A DNA stretch of 64,000 nucleotides from Candidatus Phaeomarinobacter ectocarpi (lineage in GTDB: Bacteria; Pseudomonadota; Alphaproteobacteria; CGMCC-115125). The notes under the pieces were generated by a model. The model was not told the origin of the DNA and searched no databases. It saw nothing but the letters and a program-made list of their open reading frames with translations. The stretch lies in contig NZ_HG966617.1 of the NCBI RefSeq assembly GCF_000689395.1, positions 28,282 to 92,281 of the forward strand, in the 5' to 3' direction. This document shows, one piece after another, positions 17,293 through 26,642 of the stretch; within the stretch, counting starts at the first letter, position 1, and every line of letters begins with the position of its first letter. The translations under genes were made by a program, and so were the position numbers.

Positions 17293-17531
17293 AATTGATA
17301 TCTCCATGCCGGGCTTATCCGACCCCAACCGAAGTCTGGCATATGTCTAAAATTTTGAAACAAGGCATTGGAAATAAAGGAAAGAATCACTTAACCCGAA
17401 AGGGTGTATTTGAGTGAGTAGGTATTTCTTAAGCTTCAGGATGGCGGCACCCATTGGTTGCAGCCATCGATTGTCCTGAAGCGGGACTGCTAAAAAGTTT
17501 GTCGGCAACCGGGACTCAATGCTCAACGAAA

Positions 17532-19250
17532 ATGGCTCTTCTGCATTTCCATATCCCGGACAGCATTCCGCGCGTTGTGATGCTCGCGGTGACCATGCCT
17601 GCCCTGTGCGCAACGATGTGGATACAGGACGCACACTCTCAGGCCTCGCAGGAAGCCGACCCCAGCCGCATTGAAGACCAGCTCATTGAGCGTGAAGTGC
17701 CGTCGCGCAAGCCAACAGCCGATGACCTCAGCCTTGGTATAGCTGGTGCGGGTACCGACGATATCAACGTTCCACCTTTCATTCTAAGCGGTGTGACTGT
17801 CGAAGGGGCTACGGCCTTTTCTGGCGAAGAAATAGCCGCGACATATGCGTCGCTCCTCGCAACCCAAATTGGGTCAACCGAACTTGAATCTATTGCCGGT
17901 CGCATCACAGCGCTCTATCGCGACGCCGGCTATGTGCTGTCACGCGCCATACTTCCGCCGCAGGACGTCACAACCGGTATCATCCGTATTCAGATTATCG
18001 AAGGGTATGTGAGCCATGTGACGACCGATGGCACCGTACCTGAGTACGCCATCAAGGGGTACGCGTCGCGCATCACCGCTGAGCGCCCACTTACACTTAC
18101 AACCCTTGAGCGGAACATGCTGCTGATCAACGACATGCCCGGTGTCTCGCTCAAAGACGCTGTTCTGTCAGAGGACGAGGCGGTGCAGGGTGCGCATACA
18201 CTGGCACTTGAGATTGGCCTTGATCGTATCGGCGGTTCCTTCTTTGTAGACAATCGCGGCTCAGCAGAAGTCGGTCCGGTGCAGGCCGGCACCAGCGTTG
18301 AACTTCGCAACACAATCGGTTTTGGGGATGCTGTCTCGGTCGCAGGGTTCACCGTGCCAAGCGAGCCGCGCGAGCTGAAGCTTATCCGCATCGGGTACAC
18401 GACACCCATTGGCTCCAGTGGTTTGCAGATGAGCGTGTCAGGAACAGCAAGCTGGATTGATGCCGGTGGAACCCTCGATGCTGTGGGCGATGAGAGCAAT
18501 CTCAAGGCAGTGTCCGCAAGTCTGGCCTACCCGATTGTCCGCGCACGGGAGTCAAACCTGTGGCTCAACACCAGCCTTGATGTCAGAAGCGCAGAAGAGC
18601 GTACGGACTTTGGCACTGTGTTTGACGAGGATCTGGTGGTGCTGCGTGGGAGTATTTCCGGCATGGTTGCGGATGATTGGGGCGGGCGCAGCTATGTCAC
18701 GTTCCGGGCGTCCAAAGGTATTCGCCTGATGAACGCGGCCAAGCGAGGCGATCTATTGCTGTCGCGTGTTGACGCTGATCCTCAGGCGGCCACCCTGACC
18801 GTAGATGTGTCGCGGTATCAGCAGCTTGTTGATGATCTGCTTTCCGTGACGCTGGCAGGCAGAGCACAAAGGGCGACGGATGCACTCGTCTCCTCGGAGG
18901 AGTTCAGTCTTGGAGGGGCCCGGTTCGGGCGAGGCTTTGAGTATGGTGAGCTGACCGGTGATGACGGGATTGCGGGCTCAATCGAGTTCACGATCGCACC
19001 TGATATCGAACTGGCCTGGGTCTCTAGCCCGCAGATTTATGCGTTCTACGACACGGGCGCTGTATGGAACAGAAATGTGGTCTTTGGTGACGCACGGCAG
19101 TCATTGTCGTCGGCCGGGGCGGGCATCCGACTGACCTTTGCGGACGACTTCAACGCCGGTTTCGAATTGGCAAAGCCGTTGGACCGTGATTCAAGCCGCA
19201 CCAACACAGACGAATGGCAGGCGCTGTTCTTCCTGTCCGGGCAGCTTTAA
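17532..19250 (+). CDS. ShlB/FhaC/HecB-type (TpsB) outer-membrane transporter
   Basis: TpsB proteins export large TpsA partners across the outer membrane through a 16-strand Omp85-like barrel. Here a signal peptide (ending near AHSQA) is followed by a POTRA_2 domain (FILSGVTVEGATAFSGEEI to IIRIQIIEGYVSHV), a second POTRA-like part (LPLTLTTLERNMLLINDMPG region, core LLINDMPGV), and the barrel with the lid-loop motif GGARFGRGFEYGEL and a C-terminal strand ending GQL. The frame opens with a TTG at 17454, but ATG 17532 fits the signal peptide. No filamentous TpsA gene is adjacent; the divergent FecR-repeat protein is the nearest exported candidate. Confidence 0.88.
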   Translation: MALLHFHIPDSIPRVVMLAVTMPALCATMWIQDAHSQASQEADPSRIEDQLIEREVPSRKPTADDLSLGIAGAGTDDINVPPFILSGVTVEGATAFSGEEIAATYASLLATQIGSTELESIAGRITALYRDAGYVLSRAILPPQDVTTGIIRIQIIEGYVSHVTTDGTVPEYAIKGYASRITAERPLTLTTLERNMLLINDMPGVSLKDAVLSEDEAVQGAHTLALEIGLDRIGGSFFVDNRGSAEVGPVQAGTSVELRNTIGFGDAVSVAGFTVPSEPRELKLIRIGYTTPIGSSGLQMSVSGTASWIDAGGTLDAVGDESNLKAVSASLAYPIVRARESNLWLNTSLDVRSAEERTDFGTVFDEDLVVLRGSISGMVADDWGGRSYVTFRASKGIRLMNAAKRGDLLLSRVDADPQAATLTVDVSRYQQLVDDLLSVTLAGRAQRATDALVSSEEFSLGGARFGRGFEYGELTGDDGIAGSIEFTIAPDIELAWVSSPQIYAFYDTGAVWNRNVVFGDARQSLSSAGAGIRLTFADDFNAGFELAKPLDRDSSRTNTDEWQALFFLSGQL

Positions 19251-19325
19251 GAACCGGGATGCATACGCCCCAGTTCGTAAGCCATCAGCGGTCGTTCAAG
19301 GTTTGAAATCTGCAAAGCGGGGAAG

Positions 19326-19402
19326 TGGCGCGCCGGGGAAGATTCGAACTCCCGACCCCCAGATTCGTAGTCTGGTGCTCTATCCAGCTGAGCTACCGGC
19401 GC
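19326..19402 (-). tRNA. tRNA-Arg (anticodon ACG)
   Basis: The minus strand folds as a full 77-nt cloverleaf: acceptor GCGCCGG/CCGGCGC, D stem GCTC/GAGC, anticodon stem CCAGA/TCTGG with loop CTACGAA, T arm GGGAG-TTCGAAT-CTTCC, discriminator G and an encoded CCA. Anticodon ACG (read as ICG after TadA editing) decodes CGU/CGC/CGA arginine codons. It faces the TpsB gene. Confidence 0.97.
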
Positions 19403-19948
19403 ATGTTTCACGGGATGGGTGGGCTCCAAGGGTGGAGCCTTGCGATAGACGCAAAGTGCAGGGGATATGTGCCCTGCCCGCGAAGGCGTGAAGCTCTAAT
19501 GCACCGCGCATCCAAGCGCAAGAGGCAATCAGCGCGTCGTGGGTGATTCTTGGCGGCAGCCCGGCCAAAACCGGGTTCTGCAGCGCATTAAGGGGCACGA
19601 GAGACGCCACGCTGACCCGAATTGCCAAAAAACAGCCTGATTCACCATAAAAGCCGCGCTTGTGGGGGGATTCCGCATTGGTTAGAGTGACTTCGCTTTC
19701 GCGCTGCACTATTAGATGCAGAGCAGACATCCATTTCGCCGGAACGACGGGAAGGGGCCAGGGGGCTTCACGCGTCAATACCCGGTATCCGTAATCAGTC
19801 GGGCGCTTGCCATCAGGGCGGCGTGTCCGTTTTCAGGGGGCCAGTCTTCTCAAGGGTTTTGGCGATATGTGCCGGACATCTGTTCGGGCCACGACTTGGT
19901 TGGAAGCACCGTCTCTCTGCAAGAAACAAAGGGTAACAAGAGCGCGCG
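19403..19948. other. Long intergenic region without recognised gene
   Basis: About 546 bp separate the tRNA (minus) from the OmpA-like lipoprotein (plus). Open frames here are short, and one overlaps the tRNA in antisense. I see no tRNA, no obvious terminator and no convincing sigma-70 boxes. It should contain the promoters of both flanking genes, and is long enough for a small RNA, which I cannot show. Confidence 0.5.
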
Positions 19949-21100
19949 ATGACCACCCCTCAGATTGTAAATGCACCCCGCGCCCACTCCCTCAAACTGT
20001 CCACGCTGACCCTCGCGGTCGGTGCGGCCCTTCTTTTGAGCGGCTGCGCAGCGTTTGAGAACTCGGATCTGTTCGGCAATTCAGGCCGCAGCACAACATC
20101 CGCATCCAACTCCGCCGGCACAACCGGTGTGGCCACCGACGTGGGCGTCGCTGCCCGCAGCTTTGAAGCCCTCAGCGTGACAGCCGGCAGCAACACCGGC
20201 ACAACCGTTGGCGCCAAGATTGAAGGCCTGCGCGAAGAACTGCGCGGCCTCCAGAGCACCATGGTGACGCAGACCGATCGGGTGAACACCGCCCGCGCCC
20301 GTGCCACGGCGAATTCGCGTGACTACCACGAGACCAAGGGTGCCATCGCCTCGCGCCTTCAGCGCGGTACGACACCGGGCAACCCTGAGCTTGTGACCCA
20401 GTGGAACTCAGCCCAGGCTGAGCTCGACTCCATCTCCGCTGACATCAACACCATGTCCGGTCTTTCCACCGAGATCGCGACAAACGCGTCCACAGCCAAC
20501 TACCTGCTGGAAGCCACGCAGGCGACCTTCTCGCTGTCAGGCGCGATTGAAGAAGATCACCGTCAGCTGCGCATCCTGCAGGATGAAACACGCCAGACCA
20601 CAGTGCTGATCGAGCGTCTGTTGACCGAACTGCGCGACGACATCGCCCGCCAGACGACCTACGTCGCCAATGAGCGCTCAAGCCTGACAACGCTCGCAAA
20701 CGCCATCAAGACCGGTGAGCTTTTCGGGTCGGGTCTTGCCGTCTCCAACATTGCACCGCCCGCCGCAACGTCCGCATCCCGCCCCGCACCAGCCGCTGGC
20801 ACGCCAGCTTTGGTGACAATCCGCTTTGATCGCCCGAATGTACAGTACCAGCAGGCGCTCTACACAGCCTTGAGCCGTGCGCTGGAAGTCCGTCCGGCAG
20901 CGCAGTTCGATGTGGTAGCCGTCAGCCCATCTGCTGGCAGCCCTGACCGTGTGCAGATTGGTCAAAGCCAGTCTCGCCGCAATGCTGAATCAGTGGTGCG
21001 CACCATGAACGAGATGGGACTGCCTGCTGATCGCATCCGCCTCTCAGCCACAACACGTGGCGATGTCGCTGCCAATGAAGTGCGCGTCTACGTTCGCTAG
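19949..21100 (+). CDS. OmpA-like lipoprotein with coiled-coil region
   Basis: A type II signal (LTLAVGAALLLSGC, lipid Cys near residue 34) marks a lipoprotein of about 350 mature residues. Residues about 80-260 are helical and Glu/Arg/Thr-rich with coiled-coil character. After an Ala/Pro linker (about 265-290), the last 95 residues resemble an OmpA-like peptidoglycan-binding fold (ALVTIRFDRPNVQYQQALYTAL, ending RRNAESVVRTMNEMGLP; core QSRRNAESVV). It would tether the outer or inner membrane to the wall. It lies 19 bp upstream of the DASS gene, so they may be co-transcribed, though no functional link is known. Confidence 0.75.
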   Translation: MTTPQIVNAPRAHSLKLSTLTLAVGAALLLSGCAAFENSDLFGNSGRSTTSASNSAGTTGVATDVGVAARSFEALSVTAGSNTGTTVGAKIEGLREELRGLQSTMVTQTDRVNTARARATANSRDYHETKGAIASRLQRGTTPGNPELVTQWNSAQAELDSISADINTMSGLSTEIATNASTANYLLEATQATFSLSGAIEEDHRQLRILQDETRQTTVLIERLLTELRDDIARQTTYVANERSSLTTLANAIKTGELFGSGLAVSNIAPPAATSASRPAPAAGTPALVTIRFDRPNVQYQQALYTALSRALEVRPAAQFDVVAVSPSAGSPDRVQIGQSQSRRNAESVVRTMNEMGLPADRIRLSATTRGDVAANEVRVYVR

Positions 21101-21119
21101 CATGTAAGGCCGTTTGCGG

Positions 21120-22703
21120 ATGGCTGATCAAGACACCACCCCCTCCGGATCGTCCAAAGACGAAATGGCGCCGCACGTTCTGGCGGCAGCGGACAAAGCC
21201 GGTCGCCCGCAGCACCATCATCGATTGCTGGGCTTGGTCAGCGGAGCGGCAAGCTTCGGGATCCTGATGGTGATCGGCGCCCCCGAAGGCATGCCGGAAG
21301 CCGCATGGGCCACGCTGGCCGTCGCCTCGCTGATGGCCATCTGGTGGGCCACAGAAGCCTTGCCCCTTGCTGCGACAGCCCTTGTGCCATTGGTGGCATT
21401 TCCCCTTCTGGGCATCCAGCCCATTCGCCCGACAGCGGCGTCTTATGGGCACCCGCTCATCTTCCTGTTCATGGGCGGGTTTCTGGTGGCCCAGGGCATG
21501 CAGCGCTGGAACCTGCACCGGCGCATTGCGCTTTCCATCGCTGTGCGGGCAGGGGCGTCACCCACGCGGCTCATTGCTGGCTTCATGGTCGCTACGGCCT
21601 TTCTGAGCATGTGGGTGTCCAACACGGCAACCACGATTATGATGTTGCCCATCGCAGCTTCTGTCGTATCCGTGGTGATCCTCAACAGCCCCAATGCCAG
21701 CCACAAGGATGCGCAACGCTTTGGCCTCGCAACCATGCTGGCCATTGCCTACAGCGCCAGCATCGGTGGCATCGCCACTCTTGTCGGTACGCCGCCCAAC
21801 GCCTTGTTCGCGGCCTTCTTCGCACAGGAGTTCGGCTTTGAAGTGTCGTTCGCGGGCTGGATGATCCTCGCCATGCCGCTGGTCATAATCATGTTGCCGA
21901 CGGTGTGGCTGGTGCTGACCCGAATTGTCTATCGTTTTGATCTTGGTGCAAGCGATGCGGACGTCGCTCATGGCCAGGAAGAAGTGCGGTCCCAGCTTCG
22001 TGCATTGGGGCGCATGTCAGCACCGGAGAGCCGCGTCGCAATCGTGTTTGCCACCATGGCCATTCTCTGGCTGTTCCGGCCCTTGCTTGATGACATCCCG
22101 CTGCTCAGTGGCCTGTCTGATCCTGGCATTGCTATAGCCGGGGCCCTGGCCTTGTTTTTGATCCCCGCAGGCAACACGGTCTCGCCGGGTCAGTCCCCGG
22201 AAAGCGAAAATGCGCGACTGCTTGACTGGGCACACGCAAAAAACATCTCGTGGGATGTGCTCATACTCTTCGGTGGAGGGCTTGCTCTGGCAGGAGCATT
22301 CTCCAGCACGGGTCTTGCCGCCGCGTTGGGAGACGGCATGGGCGTTCTTGCTTGGCTGCCGCTGCTGGTCTTCGTCCTCGCCATTGCCGCCATGGTGATT
22401 TTCCTGACGGAACTCACCAGCAACACGGCAACCGTTGCAGCCCTGCTGCCGGTCGTCGCTGCAATTGCTGAAGCAACCGGCCATTCGCCCATTGTGCTTT
22501 CGGTCGCGGCCGTTATGGCGGCCTCATGCGCCTTCATGCTGCCCGTGGCGACGCCGCCCAACGCCATCGTGTTTGCATCTGGCTACGTTACGGTGCCGCA
22601 AATGATGCGTGCCGGTTTTGCGCTCAACATCATCGGGATTGTTTTGATCGCCGGACTGGCGACATTTGTCGCCCCGCTCATCTTTGGCATTTCGCCTAGC
22701 TGA
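21120..22703 (+). CDS. DASS/SLC13 family sodium:anion (dicarboxylate) symporter
   Basis: This 527-aa inner-membrane carrier has about 11-12 hydrophobic segments and both signature SNT motifs: WVSNTATTIMMLP near residue 165 and ELTSNTATVAALLPV near residue 430, which bind the sodium ions and carboxylate substrate in VcINDY-type proteins. Likely substrates are C4-dicarboxylates such as succinate; sulfate is possible. The TTG at 21114 is in frame, but ATG 21120 is the better start. The 3' end overlaps the convergent P1 peptidase gene by 8 bp. Confidence 0.9.
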   Translation: MADQDTTPSGSSKDEMAPHVLAAADKAGRPQHHHRLLGLVSGAASFGILMVIGAPEGMPEAAWATLAVASLMAIWWATEALPLAATALVPLVAFPLLGIQPIRPTAASYGHPLIFLFMGGFLVAQGMQRWNLHRRIALSIAVRAGASPTRLIAGFMVATAFLSMWVSNTATTIMMLPIAASVVSVVILNSPNASHKDAQRFGLATMLAIAYSASIGGIATLVGTPPNALFAAFFAQEFGFEVSFAGWMILAMPLVIIMLPTVWLVLTRIVYRFDLGASDADVAHGQEEVRSQLRALGRMSAPESRVAIVFATMAILWLFRPLLDDIPLLSGLSDPGIAIAGALALFLIPAGNTVSPGQSPESENARLLDWAHAKNISWDVLILFGGGLALAGAFSSTGLAAALGDGMGVLAWLPLLVFVLAIAAMVIFLTELTSNTATVAALLPVVAAIAEATGHSPIVLSVAAVMAASCAFMLPVATPPNAIVFASGYVTVPQMMRAGFALNIIGIVLIAGLATFVAPLIFGISPS

Positions 22704-23733
22704 GCAGAAACGTCTCACGGTAACTCACACTGTCCGCTAGTGTCTCCGCCTCATAGACACCACGCGCCACGGCGCGGGCCAGTGTATCCGCAGCCAATGC
22801 ACCCAGCATGGCAACCATCGCGGGCCGCGCGGCATCTTCAGGAAGGGGCCGTGTTCCTGTTGCCATGGCAAACACCACGTCTCCATCAAATGGGGTGTGA
22901 ACCGGCCGTACAGAGCGCGCGTAGCCATCCTGAGCCATCATCGCGACCCGACGGGTCTCGGACGGCGTAAGGGCTGCATCTGTCGCAACAACACCAATGG
23001 TGGTGTTCATGCCCGGCGAAGCGCCAATCTTACTGTCTGCATAAGGATCATCGGGAAGGGAGTCGGGGGCTGGGTGCTGTCCTTGGTCACCAAGTTCGGA
23101 CGCTTTTTCAAAGGGTGCAGCCCAGAAGCGGGCGCTACCCGGCATCACGGTAGATCCAAATGGATTGCTGGCAGCAATGGCACCAACCGTAAATCCAGCA
23201 GGTGCCAGCACCGACGCACTGCCGATGCCGCCCTTCAAGGCACCGGCCCGGGCCCCAAGACCTGCTCCCTTGTTGCCCAGCGCAAAGGTGTCACCAGCAG
23301 CAGCAACAGCGTCCATGCCCAGCGCGCGATAGGGGGGCGTCTCGCCCCAATCCTTGTCGCCCCCGTTTGTCAGGTCAAACAGGATGGCTTGCGGCACAAT
23401 AGGGGCGACCAGATGGGTGGACTGAAACGTAAAGCCACGTCCCCGCGCACCTAGCCACGCTGCCACCCCTGATGCTGCCTCAAGTCCGTAGACCGACCCG
23501 CCGGACAGGACGATGGCGTCGACCGCATCCACCAGACAATCGGCGGATAACAAATCCGTTTCGCGCGTGCCGGGTCCGCCGCCGCGCACATCAACAGCCG
23601 CGATTGCATGATCGGCAGGAAGCACGACGGTGACGCCTGTGCGGGCAGCCAGGTCCTCCGACTGACCAACACTGATTCCATCCACATCCGTAATCAGATT
23701 ACGGGGGCCGGGTGAGAAAGGCGCTGCACTCAT
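22696..23733 (-). CDS. P1 family (DmpA/BapA-like, S58) peptidase
   Basis: The 345-aa protein matches the self-cleaving Ntn-hydrolase-like P1 family. It has NLITDVDGISVGQSED at the N-terminus, VLPADHAIAAVDVRGGGPGTRETDLL, LSGGSVYGLEAASGVAAWL, and the cleavage region ALKGGIGSASV whose Ser becomes the new N-terminal nucleophile. Known members are D-/beta-aminopeptidases. No signal peptide is seen, so it is likely cytoplasmic. It is divergent from gamma-glutamyltransferase, another self-processing Ntn enzyme, with about 200 bp between. Confidence 0.9.
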   Translation of the reverse strand: MSAAPFSPGPRNLITDVDGISVGQSEDLAARTGVTVVLPADHAIAAVDVRGGGPGTRETDLLSADCLVDAVDAIVLSGGSVYGLEAASGVAAWLGARGRGFTFQSTHLVAPIVPQAILFDLTNGGDKDWGETPPYRALGMDAVAAAGDTFALGNKGAGLGARAGALKGGIGSASVLAPAGFTVGAIAASNPFGSTVMPGSARFWAAPFEKASELGDQGQHPAPDSLPDDPYADSKIGASPGMNTTIGVVATDAALTPSETRRVAMMAQDGYARSVRPVHTPFDGDVVFAMATGTRPLPEDAARPAMVAMLGALAADTLARAVARGVYEAETLADSVSYRETFLLS

Positions 23734-23931
23734 GGTGTGTCCTCACGGGGAACAAAAGGTGGCGAAGTATGCGCGAAGGCACGCATGTGGTGCAAAGGGC
23801 GCTGGGCGCCGGCCAGACATGCGCAAATGACGTAAATCGCGATACCTGTTCTCGCACGGGAAGTGTCAAGTCTGGTTTTTGCTGACCATGCCTCGTTATG
23901 CTGTGCGCCCACCACGACAAAAGGCCGTTCA

Positions 23932-25662
23932 ATGGCGCGCGCGAAACTATTCTTCACCCTGATGGCATCCCTGCTCGGCTTCGCCGCCGTGGGCTATTTG
24001 ATGAGTGCGGTCCTCACTCCGCAACAAAAGCACATGGTCAGTGCAGCTCATCCGCTGGCAAGCGCCGCCGGGCTTGAAATGCTGGAGCGTGGCGGGTCCG
24101 CTGTTGATGCTGCGGTTGCTGTGCAACTGGTGCTCACATTGGTGGAGCCACAATCAAGCGGCATCGGCGGTGGAGCATTCCTGGTCTATTGGAATGAGGA
24201 TAAGCGCCAGGTCGAGACATGGGACGGACGCGAAACTGCACCGGCCTCAGTGACACCGCGGCATTTCCTCAAGCCTGACGGCACACCCATGAGTTTCTTT
24301 GAAGCGGTGGTGGGTGGTCACGCGGTCGGCGTCCCCGGCGTCGTCGCCATGTTGGCGGACGCCCATGAGGAGCAGGGACGGTTGCCATGGGCCGATCTGT
24401 TCGAACCTGCCATTCGCCTGGCTGAGGGTGGCTTTGAAGTGACGCCACGGCTCAACAAGCTCATCAACTGGTCGCCCGCTTTGCCGCGCATGCCGGTGGT
24501 GAGTGAGTACTTCTTCAAGCCCGGCGAAAAAGACGAAGACGGAAATCCAGTGCCGCTGGATGTGGGTATGGTTCTGGCAAATCCGGCCTATGCCAAAACA
24601 CTCCGTACACTGGCAGAGCAGGGGCCTCGCGCTTTTTATGAAGGCGAGATAGCCAGGGAAATTCTGGCTGCGGTCAACACCGCGCCGGTCAATCCTGGTG
24701 GCATGACAGCGGCGGACCTTGCTGCCTACAAACCGATCAAGCGTGAGCCGGTATGCGCGCCATACCGCACCTACACGGTATGCGGCGCACCTCCGCCGAC
24801 ATCCGGCGGCACGACGGTTCTGCAGATTTTGGGATTGCTGGAAAGCTTCTACATGCAAAACGCAGAACCCCAGTCAGCTGATGCGATCCATCTTATCTCA
24901 GAAGCAAGCCGTCTGGCCTACGCGGACAGAAACCTCTATCTCGCAGATCCTGATTTTGTAGACGTCCCCTTGGAGGGCATGCTGGATAGGTCCTATCTGC
25001 GTCTGCGCAGCCGCCAGATACACCCTGACCAGACATCGTCCAAGGACCCGCTCCCTGCTGGCCGCCCGGCGGGGTCATCAGCTGCCTATGTGCCGGCCGA
25101 CCCCAAACCAGCGCATTCAACATCCCATTTCGTCGTGCGTGATGATTGGGGGCATGTCGTCTCAATGACCACCTCGATCGAGGCACCCTTCGGCAGCCAC
25201 ATGATGGCAGGCGGGTTCCTGCTCAATAATCAGCTTACGGATTTCTCCTTCCGTCCAGCGCGGGACGGCAAGCCCATTGCCAATCGGCCTGAAGCTGGAA
25301 AACGCCCGCGCTCCTCCATGTCGCCGATGATCGTGCTTGATGAGAACGGTGACTTTTACGCCGCCATTGGCTCACCGGGCGGCAGCCGCATCATCGCCTT
25401 TGTGGCGCAAAGCCTGATTGGCATTCTCGACTGGGATATGAGCGTGCAGGACGCAATCGACATGCCGCGCCATGTTCATCGCAACACAACGCTCGAGCTT
25501 GAGGAGAACACATTTATCAGCACCCTGGCTGATGGCCTGCGGGCGCGCGGCCATACGGTTGAAGTAAAGGAGATTACCAGCGGACTGCACGGCCTGCGTA
25601 TGGTTGGGGACGACCTTGAAGGCGGCGCGGACCCTCGTCGCGAAGGTGTTGTGCTGGACTAG
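23932..25662 (+). CDS. ggt: Gamma-glutamyltransferase
   Basis: GGT hydrolyses or transfers the gamma-glutamyl group of glutathione and is self-cleaved into two chains. The N-terminal helix (KLFFTLMASLLGFAAVGYL) is an export signal or anchor, so the enzyme is periplasmic. Motifs are GGSAVDAAVAVQLVL, QSSGIGGGAFLVYW, the processing site STSHFVVRDDWGHVVS whose Thr starts the small subunit, and oxyanion GSPGGSRII. At 576 aa it has the usual length. The open frame starts at 23863, but ATG 23932 gives the signal directly. The stop overlaps glk by 4 bp on the opposite strand. Confidence 0.95.
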   Translation: MARAKLFFTLMASLLGFAAVGYLMSAVLTPQQKHMVSAAHPLASAAGLEMLERGGSAVDAAVAVQLVLTLVEPQSSGIGGGAFLVYWNEDKRQVETWDGRETAPASVTPRHFLKPDGTPMSFFEAVVGGHAVGVPGVVAMLADAHEEQGRLPWADLFEPAIRLAEGGFEVTPRLNKLINWSPALPRMPVVSEYFFKPGEKDEDGNPVPLDVGMVLANPAYAKTLRTLAEQGPRAFYEGEIAREILAAVNTAPVNPGGMTAADLAAYKPIKREPVCAPYRTYTVCGAPPPTSGGTTVLQILGLLESFYMQNAEPQSADAIHLISEASRLAYADRNLYLADPDFVDVPLEGMLDRSYLRLRSRQIHPDQTSSKDPLPAGRPAGSSAAYVPADPKPAHSTSHFVVRDDWGHVVSMTTSIEAPFGSHMMAGGFLLNNQLTDFSFRPARDGKPIANRPEAGKRPRSSMSPMIVLDENGDFYAAIGSPGGSRIIAFVAQSLIGILDWDMSVQDAIDMPRHVHRNTTLELEENTFISTLADGLRARGHTVEVKEITSGLHGLRMVGDDLEGGADPRREGVVLD

Positions 25663-26642
25663 CTGCGCCGCGCCAATGACGTGAGGCCGATCAAAGCCAC
25701 GTCCGGCGCTGTGATCAGGTAAAGGGGAATCTCCGCGAGATAGCTCTTGAACCTACCTTTCGCTTCAAACCGGTGGCGCAGCAGCCGCTGGTTCAGCAAG
25801 TCGCCCCAGCGCGGAAGAATGCCACCCGCCAGATAGACGCCGCCTTGCGCACCCAGTGTGAGTGCGAGGTCACCGGCAGCCGAGCCAAGCAGGCCCGTGA
25901 AGACCTCGACGGTGTCCTGTGCAAGAGGTGATGCCCCATCCTGTGCCATGCGGGCAATGTCAGCCGCGGTGGGCTTGCCGGTTTCCGGCGAGCCATCAAG
26001 GGCACCAAGAGCCGCATACAGCGTTTCCATGCCAGGTCCGCACAGCACACGTTCTGCGGATACATGCCCATAGGTCTGCATCAGCTGAAACAGAAGCGAG
26101 ATTTCCCGCTCATTGCCAGGCGCAAGGGAGACATGTCCACCCTCGCCGGAGATGGCCGTGAACTCGCCATTTGAGTGCGGCACGAGTCCGGAAACGCCCA
26201 GCCCCGTTCCCGGGCCAAGTACTCCAATCGGTGCGCCTTCCTGTGGTTTGCTGCCTCCTATCTGAACCACATCGTCGTCGCCAAGATGCGGAAGTGAGAC
26301 AGCCACAGCCGTAAAGTCATTGACCAGAATGGGGGCATCGACACCGGTGGCGGACGCAATAGCCTCTGCGCTGACTACCCAGGGGCAGTTGGTCATCTCA
26401 ATAAAGGCATCACGACCCGAGGCCTGAACCGGCCCGGCAGCGCAAATGGCGACGCCACCAATGTCCTGGTTACCGGACTGATCAAGAAAGGTCTTGAGCG
26501 CATCTTCCAGTGTCGGATAGAGCGCGGTCATCAGGACCGTTGGCGCATCAGGTTTGGTCTCGCCCGGCTGCGCCAGCGCAAAGCGCGCATTTGTTCCGCC
26601 GATATCTGCAACAAGTACGGGCTTGGTGGTGCGCGCAGACAT
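25659..26642 (-). CDS. glk: Glucokinase
   Basis: Glk phosphorylates glucose to glucose-6-phosphate with ATP. The 327-aa protein is the classic proteobacterial Glk type rather than ROK: ADIGGTNARFALAQPGE at residue 12 binds phosphate, LVNDFTAVAVSLP contains the catalytic Asp, and GPGTGLGVSGLV and GEGGHVSLAP bind sugar and nucleotide. It abuts otsA with no spacer and ends the GH15-otsA-glk operon, so it can capture glucose freed from trehalose or glucan by the GH15 enzyme. Confidence 0.94.
   Translation of the reverse strand: MSARTTKPVLVADIGGTNARFALAQPGETKPDAPTVLMTALYPTLEDALKTFLDQSGNQDIGGVAICAAGPVQASGRDAFIEMTNCPWVVSAEAIASATGVDAPILVNDFTAVAVSLPHLGDDDVVQIGGSKPQEGAPIGVLGPGTGLGVSGLVPHSNGEFTAISGEGGHVSLAPGNEREISLLFQLMQTYGHVSAERVLCGPGMETLYAALGALDGSPETGKPTAADIARMAQDGASPLAQDTVEVFTGLLGSAAGDLALTLGAQGGVYLAGGILPRWGDLLNQRLLRHRFEAKGRFKSYLAEIPLYLITAPDVALIGLTSLARRS

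Noticed and set aside
19247..19429. 60-codon minus-strand frame containing AQLDRAPDYESGG
   Set aside because: It runs through the tRNA-Arg gene; this peptide is a well-known false product of tRNA sequence.
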